Shown here: one piece after another, positions 32,937 through 45,295 of the stretch
Layout: each line of letters starts with the position of its first letter
Numbering within the stretch: position 1 is the stretch's first letter
Source of the DNA: Persicaria tinctoria
Taxonomy: Eukaryota; Streptophyta; Magnoliopsida; Caryophyllales; Polygonaceae
Direction of reading: 5' to 3'
DNA length: 64,000 bases
NCBI GenBank assembly: GCA_037127255.1
Contig: JBANSL010000017.1
Location: 45,579,745 to 45,643,744 of the forward strand
Translations under genes and position numbers: made by a program
Notes under the pieces: generated by a model
What the model was told of the DNA's origin: nothing
The model's input: the letters and a program-made list of their open reading frames with translations, nothing else
Databases searched by the model: none

Positions 32937-34560
32937 ATGGTTCAAACTAGATCTTCTAATTCATTGCCTTTATCTTTTGATTATGAGATTGAAAGATCTC
33001 TTATGTTGAAAATGAAGCTTAAATTTGAGACAAACAAGGAGATGGCAGATGAAGTTGTTGATCCACCAAGAAGGACCCTAAGAAACCTAAAGAAACCTAA
33101 TTTGAGTGCTCAACCACTTGCAATAAGTCTTCCTGATCTCCCCGAGGGTTCAAGATTTGAGTATAAGTCGAATTGGTCTTCTATTTTACCCAACTTTAAT
33201 GGATTGCCTAGGGAGGAATCAAACAAGCACCTTGCTACCTTTGTGAGTGTGTGCGATAGACTTAGACGCCAAGGTCTTACCGATAACCAATTGATGTTTA
33301 GAGTGCCCCCCTTTACTTTGAAAGATTCTGCAAGGGATAGGCTTTATTACCTACCCCCATAAAGCATTATTACTTGGGTGCAATTGAAGAAAGCTTTCTT
33401 TCAAAAGTACTTTCCTGCGACTCGCCTCAACAAACTTAAGAAGGAGTTATCTAGTATTCAACAATCACCTACGAAGAGTGTTTATGAGTATGTTGAGCGG
33501 TTCAAGAAGCTTAAGGGTAGTTGTTCGCAACATGGTATACCAGAGGATGATGTAGTGCTATATCTTTATGAAGGCTTGCTTGACATCGATAGAAGTTTCA
33601 TCAATGGTACTAGTGGAGGAGATATTTTTGATAAAAACACCTCAGGAAGCAATGCAGATTTTTGAAAGGTTGGCTAATGCATCACAATAATATTGGAGAC
33701 ATCAAGGAGTTAGAGGAGTTCATAAGTTGGATAGTTCGAGAGATGGACACAAGGATGATATCAGTAGGCTTATGAAGATAGTGAATAAGATCGCTATGCA
33801 AATGAATCAATCCCATCAGCCTAGACCTTATGGAGCTTGTGGAGATCCAACTAATCCGAATGATAAGTGTTCCTTGATTCAGGAGGACACCGCTGATATG
33901 AATGCTATGAATTATGGACGTCGCCACAACTTTGGTAACAATTACAATCAGGGCTACAATTCAAACTATCAAAGTGGATTCAACGGCAGAGGCCAGCAAC
34001 AACAAGTTCCTTTTCTGAGTGGACAATACGAGAATCATCCTAGAAACACTCAACAAGAAGATAGAGATGAGACATTGAGGTTGTTATTGGACAAGATGGG
34101 TGTTCAAAAAAAATTGTTGAGTCAGATGGCTAAGGCGATTGGGGAATTGAAAGCAAAAGATTTGGGAATGTTACCATCGCAGGTGGTAGTGAATCCGAAG
34201 GGGAATGTTAGTGTCATGGTCCTTAGAGGAGGTAAACAAGTCAATGTGCCCACTAGGAATGTTCAAGAGAGGCCTAGGGAAGAAGTTGATTTGGAAAATA
34301 AGGATGAGACGGAATCGGAGACACACTGTATAGACAGCGCCCGCCGCCCCTCACCACAGGACCCGCCGCCGCCTCCAATTACGGATCTGACTTCTGACTT
34401 TGTTCAATCCCCAAAGAAATCTTCTAAAGAGTGGTCTTCTGAGGTTTCAAGACCTGCAACACCCTTTCCTTTGCTCATTATGAGGTAAATATTCCACTTT
34501 TGAATTTTATTAAAATTGTGCCTCATTATGCAAAAAATTTTAAACAACTATGCACGATGA
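32937..34560 (+). pseudogene. gag: Athila-type Gag (family B copy 1), broken
   Basis: Starts MVQTRSSNSLPLSFD, the usual N-terminus of this family. Gag-domain motifs are present: LPDLPEGSRFEYKSNWSSIL, DRLYYLPP, FFQKYFPATRLNKLKKELSS, YEYVERFKKLKGSCSQHGIP, VLYLYEGLLDIDRSFING. The C-terminal part is Asn/Gln/Gly-rich (GNNYNQGYNSNYQSGFNGRG) with no CCHC knuckle. Breaks: TAA at 33360, a one-base shift in an A-run near 33635, a TAA near 33689, and a deletion of about 54 bp plus stops at 34480-34560 relative to copy 2. The linker before the protease includes the B tag (SARRPSPQDPPPPPIT). Confidence 0.85.
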
Positions 34561-34574
34561 AACGCTAGAAAAGG

Positions 34575-35456
34575 ATGCGAAAGAAAGAAGAGGTAAGTTT
34601 AAGTGAGAATGTTTCTGCTTTACTTCAGGAACGGTTGGCTAAAAAGTGTGAAGATCTAGGTATGTTTACTATCCCATGTGCAATAGATAATGCTAGCTTC
34701 ACCAAAGCTATGTTAGACCTAGGTGCTTCAATCAATGTTATGTCTTATAACTTGTACATCTTTTTGGGTCTCAATGCATTATCTGAATTTGGTGTGACTA
34801 TACAACTCGCTGATCGTTCTAGTATTAAGCCTAGATGAGTTGTTGAGGATGTTTTCGTAAAGGTAAATGATTTGATATTTCTGGCTGATTTCTTCATTCT
34901 AGACATGGAACAAGGTATGCCTGAAAACCTAATTATCTTGGGAAGGCCATTCTTGCGAACGGACAAGACTAAGATTGATTGTTTTGAAGGTTCACTAACT
35001 TTGGAGTTTGATGGTAGAAAGATTGAGTTTTCTATATTAGAGCCTATTGTTTCTTCTGCCAATGATTATGTAGATGTTTTTGACTCAAATGAAAGTAATC
35101 ATGGGAATTAATCAAAAGGTTTGTTAGATGCTTCTGTTGAAACTAAATCTATGAATCTTGAGTTTTCTAACAAAGATAAAATTGGATTAGGGAAAGATGA
35201 CATTGGGAGGAAAATTGAGAATTTGTTTAAGTCACATGACAATGTGTCTAATCCAAATGATTCTATTGCTATTCCCTATGAGAAATCGATTCCTAACAAC
35301 CTTGAGGTATTTTCAATTGTAGGACAACCTCCTGGAGTAACTCATTTCAAGAAGGAATCGATGGATACAATCGGTGGATATGTTAGAGAAATTCCTAAAG
35401 TTCCCCCTCTTGTCTTGAAAAGGACAAGTGTGGAGGATCTTGATGGAATAACTTGA
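34575..35456 (+). pseudogene. Retropepsin-like protease and tail (family B copy 1)
   Basis: Contains PCAIDNASFTKAMLDLGASI with the catalytic D-L-G-A-S, LADRSSIKPR, then after a TGA at 34836 VNDLIFLADFFILDMEQGMP, IILGRPFLRTDKTKIDCFEG and GSLTLEFDGRKIEFSI. After a stop at 35109 the frame continues as a tail ending KVPPLVLKRTSVEDLDGIT at 35456. The next text (cttcttgggaggcaaccc near 35496) is the wording normally found at the end of Athila pol. This shows that the RT-RH-IN segment is deleted. Confidence 0.8.
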
Positions 35457-36458
35457 TCAGGAAATGCATCATGTCGAGCCAAAGACGTGAAACATAGGCG
35501 CTTCTTGGGAGGCAACCCAAGGTAGTTAGGTAGTATTATTTCTATTTTGCAATTAGTTTTTCAATTCAATAAAGTAGGATCAACCGTGTCGCTGAATTTT
35601 GGAAGTGATGGTAAGTTAAAACCTGTGTCCGAGTTGAGTTTTGTTTGATTTGGAGTACGGATGCACGTTCTGTGGACACAGCCCCCGCCGCACGTCACAT
35701 GGCGCCCACCGCCCCTATCCACCCAACGAGTCCGAATTCTGGTAAACTAGGAAGGGAAGTTTTCTATCTTTTTATTTTTGGTTATTTTCATTTTAGGTTA
35801 GTTTTATTTATCTAATTAGGAGTAGATTTATTTTCTTTTTATTTTGTTTTAGGTCTAGATAATTTGTATCTATTTTTAGGATTAGATTATTTTCTATCTA
35901 TCTTAGGATTATATTTTTCTTTTTAGGGTTAGTTTCTTTATTTCTTAGTTTTCGGATTAGAGTTTCTATCTTTTTCTATTTTCTATCTATCTAGTTCTAA
36001 TATTTTTTATTTTTTTGATAGATATTCCCTTTCCTACTCAGCATATATTTCTATTCCCTATTTTGAATCAACCAAGCTTGCTCAAGAAATCTAAAAAACC
36101 CAAAAGCCTACTTGAATCCATTGCAAAAACCTAAAGACTTGTGTTTCAATTCATTATGTCCACCAAAACACTTTCGACCATTACCCTACATCCACAAAAT
36201 TCATTCTTTCCCATACCATTCCCCTACCTATCACCAAAGGACCCTTTGATACCAAGTTTTTCGTGAAAGTTTCAAGTTTGGAAGGGTGTGGACGTTGGTT
36301 TTCCAATGTTTCTACTCGAATTCGAGGTTCTGAGTACACGATGCCTGCCGCCTCAGACACGATGCCCGCCGCCTTAGACACGGCGCCCACCGTCCCTGCA
36401 GTGAACCCGTCTTTTGGTCGTTTTGTGGTTTTTCTTCGATTTTGCCTCAAATTGCATC
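35457..36458 (+). other. Family-B spacer with GC-rich tags
   Basis: Non-coding. GC-rich B tags occur at 35680-35722 (cccccgccgcacgtcac, tggcgcccaccgccccta) and 36340-36405 (gcccgccgccttagacacg, ggcgcccaccgtccctgcag), within otherwise T-rich sequence. A possible N-terminal extension of the following ORF begins near 36150 but is interrupted. Confidence 0.6.
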
Positions 36459-37699
36459 ATGCTTCCGGCTCCGGTTATGAAGATGCCCCATTTGCTGTCT
36501 TGGGAGGAGAAGGATCATTTGCTCAAGATTGAAAAAAGGAAGTATGAATCCAGCCTATTCTTTCATCCCCCGACGTTGAAGAAATTGGGACTATTCGAGG
36601 AGGTATATCGACTCCTTAGAGAAGGGGGATTGAGTGATTTCTTGGTTGTGGCTGATTTTACCTATCCAGCATTAGTGAGAGAGTTTTTGGCTACCCTGGA
36701 TTATCATTTTGATGCGGAGATTCGTTTTCAGCGAGGAATCAGAAGTTCGTGGTAAATAAAGATCTCATTGCATAAGCTTTTGGTGTTAGTAAAACTCCTG
36801 CTGACACTATATTTGGGGACAAGTTGGCTGCTCCAAATCTTTTTGATATGTGGAAGGAGGCTACATATCAGTTCTTTGAGATGAGCCTACAACACTGTGC
36901 ATCCACGATTAATCATCCTACATTGAGGTTGTTCTATTTGGTACTTTGTAACTCTTTCTTGGGTGTGGAGAATTCTTCCATAGTCAGTATGAGAGCCTGG
37001 AGCTATATTTGTTGCTTCACTCCGGAGGGGGTGCATATCCCTGACTGGGTTCAGCTATTTTTGGGAAACTGTATGGAGGTGACTACATCTACTCAGGTGA
37101 GGCCTGAATGTTTTATTGTTTTCGGAGGCTTGATATCGCTGATTGCTTGCCGAGTGGGTGTTTGTCTTGATGATCTACACTCTCTCGATGAAAAGAAAGT
37201 TTACAATCTTTCCAGCCTGAAGTGGTGGGGCATGACTGAGTGGGCCCATTTTCCGGATGGAACACAGTGTTTCAAATGGAATTCGGGACCAGCATAGGAG
37301 CATCATAATTATCTACCTGCAGAACTACCATATTACTTGAGGATGTCAGATTTTAGTCTCTGTCACAACAAGTTTCCATTGGATCCGGATGAGCATAGTT
37401 AAGAGAGACGTTGGCCTGTTGTTGCTGATGAGGCCACTGATGATGAGTCCATTGATTATGAGTCTACTGAGATTCCAGAAGAAGCGATAGTAGCCAGAGA
37501 ATAAGTTGATGAAGATGACGCTGGTCCTGTACGTGTTACTTTGGATGATCTTGAGCGTCGATTTGTTGATATTGAGGCGAGCACTGATGGCAAGCTCACT
37601 AGTCTTTTGGAGAAGCTCTCTGGTCTTTAGAATGAGATATTGATTGCCCTTCAAGACATCAATCGGCAGTCTAGACCCCAGACCCCGCCTTCACAGTAA
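36459..37699 (+). pseudogene. ATHILA ORF-1 family protein (3' ORF of Athila elements)
   Basis: This ORF lies downstream of pol in Athila elements; its function is not established. Motifs include MPHLLSWEEKDHLLKIEKRK, VVADFTYPALVREFLATLDY, then FGVSKTPADTIFGDKL, PNLFDMWKEATYQFFEM, INHPTLRLFYLVLCNSFLGV, FIVFGGLISLIACRVGV. This fits the ATHILA domain (PF03078 as I recall it). After 37297 the same frame continues through four stops to 37697 with an acidic stretch and a predicted coiled coil (LDDLERRFVDIEASTDGKLT). Breaks: one-base deletion near 36735, TAA near 36772, stops at about 37295, 37400, 37502 and 37628. Confidence 0.75.
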
Positions 37700-37770
37700 T
37701 TGGTTAGTCATTTGCTTCCTTCAAACCCTTTATTTTTATTTTTCATTGTTCCTTTTTGTGTTTCTATCCA

Positions 37771-37822
37771 TTGAGGACAATGCAACATGTAAATGTGTCT
37801 GTGGGAGGGGGGAGGGGGGGAG
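37771..37822 (+). promoter_or_regulatory. Internal polypurine-like box (family B copy 1)
   Basis: ttgaggacaatgcaacatg followed within 15 bases by gtgggaggggggaggggggg. Equivalent of 20121-20160 in A. In copy 2 the same place is a 23-base C run on plus. Confidence 0.6.
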
Positions 37823-38887
37823 AAGTGGAAGTGAATTAGTTTGGTTAGTTCATGTTTAAATTTTTGTTTTTTGAAATGTCAAAAAATTAAAATAAAAAAA
37901 AGTGAGTCTTGTTTTGTTTTTTTGCATATTATGTTATCAAAGATTTCCATCTAATTTGAGTTTGTCCTATTTTGACTTTATATTGACATGTTCTTATAAA
38001 TCCCATGGAATTCTGGAATGATTTGATCTTATCCTGAAAATTGGTTTTTATGTGAAATATGATTAGGCATATGTAATTGAGCATCTAAATCTATGTTAGG
38101 GAGTATGCTTGAAATTCGACAAAAATTTGTCCCAGTGAGATATTTTTGGCCTTATAATATACATCTATATTCCTTTTTCTTTTCTTGTGTGATTTACTCT
38201 TCCTATGCATTTATCATTGAGTATTTCCATGGTTATCTATTTTCAAGGCCGATTATATACATGTTCAATGCTTGATAAGTTGAAATGATAGAGGTGACCT
38301 TTTAGCCACATATTTATCCATGTCTACCTTATGTTATATCTTGCTTTGAAGCCAATTTGAGCCTTTACCCTTTTATTGATAGCTCCACAAAATTATTATT
38401 CCTAGCCTAAGATGAGCCTTACCCTTATTCCGAGGGAATTGAGATTTTGAGTGGGTTATTGAATCTATTTTGGAGATTGAGGAGAGTGAAGCTAAAGTGT
38501 GATGTTATAGTTTATGGTTTTGAGAAGATGTAATGTTATGTGGTTATTTATTCCCTCATTGTTATGCATTTGTTTTACATGTATTTTGGCTCAAGAAAAA
38601 GAAATAAAAAGCTTGGACCTAGGGCGGATACAATTCACCTAGGGGTAAAAGTAAGTAAAAAAAATATCCGGAAAAAAAAAAGAAAACAAAAAGAAGAGAA
38701 ATAAAGAGCCATTTATTTTATTTTTGCATAATGAGGAAGAATTTGATTTATTTTGGTTAGAAGTTACATTGGTTGGGTGTTGAGATTTCATGATGTGTGA
38801 GATGATAAGATGAGATGATGATATGATGAGTTATGTATGATTTTGGAGTTATTTTGATGATATTGAGAGATGTTGTGCATTTATGAG
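37823..38887 (+). other. Family-B 3' region, first part
   Basis: Non-coding internal sequence homologous to the minus-strand copy at about 46790-47800. It contains an A-rich stretch at 38650-38700. Interrupted at 38887 by the solo LTR. Confidence 0.7.
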
Positions 38888-40641
38888 TATTGTGAGCCGA
38901 AATTTCCATGTAATACACTAACTTTTATATCGATTTCTGCATGCATTTCACATCATCGGGTTAGAATTATACAGAATCTATGTAGTTTATGCTTATTTTC
39001 CAAATTATGGAGTCTACACTAGTTTCTCTTTAATTTTGCAGAAATCGAGGCATTTTACAGCAATTCGGAGAAAGAAGAAAATAAGAAAATAAGAAAGGAG
39101 GCACTCGATAACACTAGTCGACTAAATCAAACCAGAGGTCGAGTAATACCTGAGCCATTGCACGTCAACCAGAAAATAAGAAAGGAGGGAATCGATAACA
39201 CTAGTCGACGTCGACCACTCTGGTCGATGTTGAGTACATCTGGTCGAAATCCACCAATCGAGCAGCAGATCACTCGAGGAGCACAAATCTACTCGACGTT
39301 GAGGACTTTACTCGATGTCGAGTACCCATCTAGAGTCCGAATTCTACCCGAGCTCGAGCACAGTCCGAGGAGAAGAAGAGTTCTACTCGACGTCGACTAC
39401 TCTTATCGATGTCGAGTACTCCCTGACGCCATTCCGTGTCAAAATCATGTGAAGATCCAAGTGTGTGATTACTTGCAAGCTAAGGCACGAGGAATTCTAT
39501 CAACTTGTAGAGAAGATATATCAAGATTTATCCACTTTAGATATCCCCCTTAAGGATTTATTTGTTTTATTTCCAAGATTTATCATAAGTCTTTAGATAG
39601 ATAATTTAGATATAGATAGATTATTCTTTCCTTGGATAGCGAGGATTGAATACTATAAATAAGGCCTTAGGGGTTGATTTTAGGAATCATCCAATTCAAG
39701 CCACAAGCAATTGTGTTCCACAATAGATAGCGATTAGAGAGATAGTTTTGGTCGAGAGTAAGGTGAAGAGCGAGAGCAATTTGGCTTCGATCGGTTATAA
39801 GCTTTGTTTTGATTTAATGCAATTTAGTTCCCTTTTATTATTGATGTGTGTTTCTATGATGAAGAGAGAGTAGTCACCTAACTTCTAGGGTCGGGGTGAG
39901 CCCTACGGTGGCCATGTAAGCTAATGCGACAAAGATACAACTTTTAATGCAATTTCATCTTCTATCTCTATGAGCATGATTCTTCTGCGATAGTCGAAGG
40001 TGATCCTTGTTTGTGTTATTGAAGCAAAAGTGATCTTAATACAACTTGGATTAATTATGTGAAAAGGGTTAGTAACAATTATGGTTTATGCGAAAGCATC
40101 TATCTTTGTACTTGTTAATGACGATAGTTATTTGATGAAAGGAATGATCTTTTATACCTTTAGCATGATTCTTATATGGTTATCGTTGTGTCGTTGAAAC
40201 CCCGATTCTAGGAGCTTTTTATATTATTGAATTCCCAAAATTTTTGTATTGATTATGTCTTTCTTTCATGCGATAAGCTACGACTTTTATTCTGCAGACT
40301 ACTCGAGATCGACTACTACCGGTCGATATCGAGGACTCTGGTCGACGTCGAATACTGCTCTACACGACATTGCTTTTTTTTTTTTTCGTTTTCTATTGTT
40401 CTGTTTTACAGGTTAACTCGACTGAGGTAGTTGACATCGAGTTCTTTACTCGACGTCGAGGACTTCTGCTGGTCGAAACGAGAGGATTCTAGAACTAATC
40501 ATGCGAGCGCTGACACGCTTCCTCGTGGATACGATCCTGGATACCCTACCACTACAACGGGAGGGTTTCTTGTATTTTATTTTCTTGGACAGGGAGTTGG
40601 TTTATTTTGATTTATTTTGATAACTAGTTTCCCTCCTAACA
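38888..40641 (+). repeat. Solo A-type LTR inserted in the family-B element
   Basis: A 1754-bp LTR starting TATTGTGAGC (TG to TA) and ending CCTCCTAACA, flanked by atgag (38883-38887) and gtgag (40642-40646). The second B copy reads gtgag at the empty site, so the left copy has mutated by one base. Tag clusters are at 39107-39420 and 40300-40480 and a TATA-like box at 39654-39663. No internal region, so it is the product of LTR-LTR recombination. It is a subfamily shorter than the 14639/21338 LTRs. Confidence 0.9.
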
Positions 40642-41170
40642 GTGAGCTTGATGTTATTGAGTTGGTTTGTGTTATGTTAGGAGTTTTGGAATCTTATTTT
40701 CCTTGAATTTATAGCACCACATGACCAAATACAATTCCTTGCTCTTATGTTTCTACCAAACCCCATTACAACCCCGCTGAATGGAATCTTCTATGAAAGT
40801 TTCCATTGAGCGAAAGTCCTCTTGATGTCCTTATTTTTCCATTGACGTATCCAATGGAGATTTTGTTATATAAATGTCAATATTTGAGTTGATGCTTGTA
40901 TATGGAATTGAGGTGAGTGTATGCTTAAAGCCTAAACACATGAGAGTGAAAGATACACATTTTATCCTCGGTAAGGTTGGATTTTTTAGCATGCAAGCAA
41001 CTTGATCCCATATATACATCTTATGAAGTTTATATGCTTTGATTATATTTGCACTATTGATGATGTTACTTTTGATGAGTAAAGTTATGAAAGAATTTCC
41101 TGTGGGATGCGTAGATGATGTTTTGCTTTATGGTTGCTTGATGACAAGACTGAGTTAAGTGTGGGGGATT
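40642..41170 (+). other. Family-B 3' region, second part, with terminal polypurine tract
   Basis: Resumes the B internal sequence after the solo LTR (ttgagttggtttgtgttatg; equivalent on minus near 46750). It ends in the polypurine box at 41147-41170 (gatgacaagactgagttaag, then tgtgggggatt) next to the 3' LTR. Confidence 0.7.
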
Positions 41171-42426
41171 CGATAATGCATACTTCATATAGGCATTATA
41201 GGTATTTCTTATTGCAATTTGGTAGTGTTTTTGCTATTGCTTGAGCCTAGTTTCTTATATTGCTTGTGAAGCATTCGAGTTCGGAATCTACGCCTTTTTA
41301 CTGTTTATTCTGCAGAATTATATACCGATCTTGAATGGGCTTTGGAAGAGCTTAAGAGACATGTTTTGGAGCATATGGAGGCTAAGGAGGAAGCTAGAAA
41401 GGAGTAAGGAAGTACGACATTGAAGATTATTGAAGACAATTGAGGAAAGTCGGACACTGCATAGGTGGCGCACCCCGTGGGCCCTTTTCCAGCAATTGCG
41501 GTTTTGGATCCGAAAACATTATTTCCTATTATTTTATTCTTATTCCTACTAAGGTTTGGCCGAATCTTTGAGAGGCTTTATTAGGTTATTTCAGTTCTAT
41601 TCGTCGTGGTCGGGTGTAAGTTTTGTTATTGTGAGACTACGAACATAATTAGAGTGAGAGAGAATTGGCCTATGAGTTATTTGGATTGTGAGGATTTTAT
41701 TCTATTTAGTTATTCATATTTATAGTTATCATTTTATGCTTAATTATTATATTTTTGTTCCTTTCTATGATTGATCACCATGTTAGGAATTGCATCTTAG
41801 CTATGAATTCGTTGTTATTTTCTTGATAGCCAACAAAGGTATTGAGATAGTAATGTTTGTTTGTCTTTGTAGTGGATGATTTCAATTGATCTATGTTGAG
41901 GATATTCGATTAGTATTGAGTTCGGTATGTGCCTATTAGTCTTGATTGTGTTGAGTCAATTTACCAATTGGTCTTGATTACTTAAGTCATTAATGCTATT
42001 TTTTAGTGATATTGAATAAGATGAGCGAACCTCTATGGATCTCTCAACTTTAGTCAAGTAGACCTATGAATATGAATAATTAATAGATCAATCCGAGGAC
42101 CATGAATTCCAACCATTGTCAGAGAATTACAGGTGAAATGTTCTTTCTACTTTGATATCAATCTACTTTGAAATCATAAATCTGGTTACTTGTACACCTT
42201 TGTTACTTGCTACAAATCATTGCTTTGTCATAAGAGTCTTTGATTAGAGTTATTGAATAGGAAATCACTTCTCCCTGTGGGTTCGACACCGGACTTCATT
42301 GGTATGCTACTAGTTATTTGGTTTATTAAGTGATTGATTGCCTAATCTATTGGTTTTGTGTTTGACTTTGGATATTATTACTATTTGACGAGGGGCGAAA
42401 GTGCCAACGACGTTCTCCATGTGTCA
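41171..42426 (+). repeat. 3' LTR of family-B element copy 1
   Basis: About 1.26 kb, starting cgataatgcatacttcat (TG lost) and ending ccatgtgtca. Matches the LTR at 52182-53502 and the fragments at 43624-44713 and 46055-46242. A B tag remnant is at about 41457-41482 (aggtggcgcaccccgtgg). Confidence 0.88.
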
Positions 42427-42778
42427 GTTATCAATCTCCCCCTTGATGAAAGACAAAACAAATTAGATTGGAGCCCTGCAGATTAGTCAAGTACATATAC
42501 ACCAGCAGATTAGTCTCACGCACAACAATAATTAACTATGTTGGATCATCATAGCATAAGTTTTGAAAACCTAAAACCAGTACCAGTACTAGCAAAAACT
42601 TAAGACCAAAAACCTACCAACCAAAGCAAATGTCTCCCCTTTTTTGTCTTTCGACAAGAAAGAGTCAGCAAACAGCGACCAAACATGTTTAAAACCATGT
42701 TCAGAGACAACAAATGTTCAAAATCCAATCGATAAACTTCAAAAAAGGGACAGAAACCAGAGAACAAGGGCCTTGAAA

Positions 42779-43591
42779 TCACTCGTCGTCCCACTTCCCA
42801 TAGCCAGTGTCTTCACCATCCTTCTCTCCCTGCTTGGCCTGGACATCCTTCTCCGCCTTCCGCTTCCAATGCCTGTGGGCTTGATTGAGCTTCTGATTCT
42901 TGACCATCTCATCAATGCGACACTCCTCATCTTCCCTCTTGTGGCGTTTGATGACGTCTGACGCCTCCACGGTGATGATGGAAGGCTCTAGAACAACAGG
43001 ACAAAGGATATGCTGGTTACGAACAGATTACTCGCAATTGAAGATCACGTTCGTGGCCTTGGCCTTGCAGTGCTCAAAAACTTCTTCAGCGAGGAGGAGA
43101 ATGTTTCTGGAGTATGTGAATGTCAGAGCATTGAGATGAAACATGTTGGTGATTTTGGCGTTCACCATGGCAAGGAGCTCATGAGTCTGATCAAGCTTGT
43201 CCGACTTCTCAAACTGGAAATCGATGACATCCCTTCGCAGTGCATCAAAACCCGATTCCAATTCCTTCAAGCGCGCCTCAGACACAGAAGATGAAGGGGG
43301 TGATTTGAGTTGAAGACCAGGAGTCATAGCTAACTCCTCTGGAGTAAGATCTCCCTTCAATTTCCACAAGTCATCAACAACCCTAATAATCCATATCCGC
43401 TTGAAGTAGTTCACATCAACTTTTCCAGGATGAGTCGATTTCTCCTCAATGGAGGTGTTAAGGCGGAAGTATCGAAAAATATGGGGGAGAAGGTTGTCGT
43501 AAGGCAGAGAGATGACACGGAAGGAAGAAATAGTGTGGATCATGTGGTTCAAAATCATATTAGGGACATCAAAATTGTATTTAGACATCAC
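42779..43591 (-). pseudogene. Sirevirus 3' ORF (envelope-like or unknown), C-terminal part
   Basis: Read from 43591: MMSKYNFDVPNMILNHMIHT, then LPYDNLLPHIFRYFRLNTSI, then an acidic/basic coiled-coil-like stretch (EARLKELESGFDALRRDVID), a TAA at 43028, and the same frame on to a charged C-terminus ending YGKWDDE at 42779. It resembles the large unknown ORFs that follow pol in some plant retroelements. I cannot assign a function. The N-terminal part lies across the inserted B LTR at 44787-45125. Confidence 0.5.
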
Positions 43592-43623
43592 AAGATAGAG
43601 AATTTCAAGAAGTTAATCGGTGA

Positions 43624-44185
43624 CCAATAGATTAGCAAATCAATCATTTGATCAACCAAATAACTACTAGTATAACAATTAAGTTTGTTGTCAAACCCAC
43701 AGGGAGAAGCGATTTACTGTTCAATAACTCTTAACAAGAACTCTTAAGACCAAACAATGATTTATGACAAATAACCAAGATGTAGAGTAACCAACTTTAT
43801 GATTGCAAAGTAAATTGATAATAAGATAGAGAAAATATTTCACTTGTAATTCTCTAACAATGATTGAGATTCATGGTCCTAGGATTGATCTATCTATTAC
43901 CCATAAACATACGTCTATCTGACTATGAGAGATCCGCATGGATACAATCATCTTATTCAATATCACTAAAGAATAGCATTAAAGACTCAAGTAATTAAAC
44001 CAATTTTCATATTGATTCAATGCAATTTCTAACATGGTGATCAATCATATAAAGGAACACAAACATAAACAATAAGCACAAGCTGATAAATAGGAATATG
44101 AATAACTAAATAGAATCAATCCTCACAATCTAAACAACCATGTCTTCGAATCAAATGCAAAATTATGAGTTTAGCAACTCATAGG

Positions 44186-44226
<41 letters not shown>

Positions 44227-44713
44227 ATTATGTTCATAGTCTCACACACAGACCTCTCTTCTCAAACTAAAGAAAATAACCTAATAATGACTCATAAGGA
44301 GTTTGCAAAACCCTATAATATTAATAATAAAATAATAGGAAATAAAATCTTCGGATCCGAAATCGCAATCGTTGGAAATCGGCCCACGACGAGCGCCATG
44401 CAAGAGGCGGTAGGTGCCACCATCTCAGTGACATGATTCCCTCTTTTTGCTCGATTATCTTCAATGTCGTGCTTCCTTGCTCCTCTCTAGCCTCTTCCTC
44501 AGCCTCCATATGCTCCAAAACATGTCTCTTAAGCTCTTGTAAGATCCCTCCAAGGTCGGAATGTAACTCTGCAGAATAAACACTAAAAAGGCGTATATTT
44601 TGAACTCGAATACTTCACAAGCAATATACGAAACTAGACACAAACATATGCAAAACTCCTATCTAAATGCAATAAGAAGTACCTATAATTCCTATATGAA
44701 ATCTGCATTATCG
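43624..44713 (-). repeat. Family-B LTR fragment (solo, 3' end missing)
   Basis: On minus it starts cgataatgcagatttcatat at 44713 and follows the B LTR to ctattgg at 43624. The last roughly 85 bases of the LTR are missing, so it may be a solo LTR with a later end deletion. A B tag is at 44385-44432 (cacgacgagcgccatgca). A CT microsatellite (about 17 units) is at 44190-44224. It splits the Copia 3' ORF. Confidence 0.8.
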
Positions 44714-44786
44714 TTAGGTTTCCTCGGTCTCATTTGAAAGTAAGGTTGACAAAGAAGAGACGGGTGAGCCGAGGGTAGTAGATATT

Positions 44787-45125
44787 TCAAGGGTTCGGAA
44801 TAGGCCACAAGGCGGTGTCTTTCAAGAGGATTATGTAGGGGGGGTTAAGAGATTCAAGAAAGGCAGGATCGACCGCGTCATAGAGGCAAAACTTTCGTGA
44901 ACTGAAGGTATCAAGCCATTTACCTAGTGCTTCAAAGTTTCGGAACCAGGACGTCAGGAGGCTGAGCATACGCATCGGCGTTTCTGTCGGAGAGGGAGTG
45001 TCGTCCGAGGAGCAGGAGTGGATGCTTACAGTGTCTTCTTCGTCGATCTCCTTGCGTTTCTTCAATATGGGCCACTTTCCTTTTTCAGACGAGCCGGAAT
45101 TACCATGGGAGGTCTTTGGCGCCAT
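44787..45125 (-). pseudogene. Sirevirus 3' ORF, N-terminal part
   Basis: Starts MAPKTSHGNSGSSEKGKWPI, basic then acidic (KKRKEIDEEDTVSIHSCSSD), then SLLTSWFRNFEALGKWLDTF and FLESLNPPYIILLKDTALWP. The frame ends at 44787 and is separated from its continuation by the inserted B LTR. MAPK here is only residues, not a kinase. Function is unknown. Confidence 0.45.
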
Positions 45126-45280
45126 GAAAATGGAAGGTTGAAGATTTGAGGAGTGAAGAGGAAGAAAGGTGCAGTGAGAGAAAGTAAAGTGGGATTGTTT
45201 TGAGCCAAGGGAAAAGATGTGAAAGTTGACGGGTAAATAAAGAGAGAGAGAAGAGGAGATGAATCGGTTTGAATAGGTTC

Positions 45281-45295
45281 GGGGGGGGGGGGGGG
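45281..45295 (+). repeat. G15 homopolymer
   Basis: Fifteen consecutive G residues in the Copia remnant, upstream (on minus) of the 3' ORF start. Confidence 0.9.

Larger units (their letters stand above)
32354..42426 (+). mobile_element. Family-B Athila element (gag-PR + ATHILA ORF), 5' LTR truncated
   Basis: Contains a partial 5' LTR, a tRNA-Asp primer site, gag, protease, a 3' ATHILA-type ORF, two polypurine-like boxes and a complete 3' LTR. A solo A-type LTR (38888-40641) is nested in the 3' region. RT, RNase H and integrase are absent at the same place as in the second copy (46055-53502). Many stops and frameshifts show it is old. No TSD can be assigned because the 5' LTR end is gone. Confidence 0.85.

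Noticed and set aside
36181..36450. Minus-strand ORF before the ATHILA ORF
   Set aside because: Open only because of the GC-rich B tags; the plus strand carries the homologous ORF.
42644..42961. Plus-strand ORF with hydrophobic stretch
   Set aside because: Shadow of the minus-strand Copia 3' ORF, which has better composition and homologous context.
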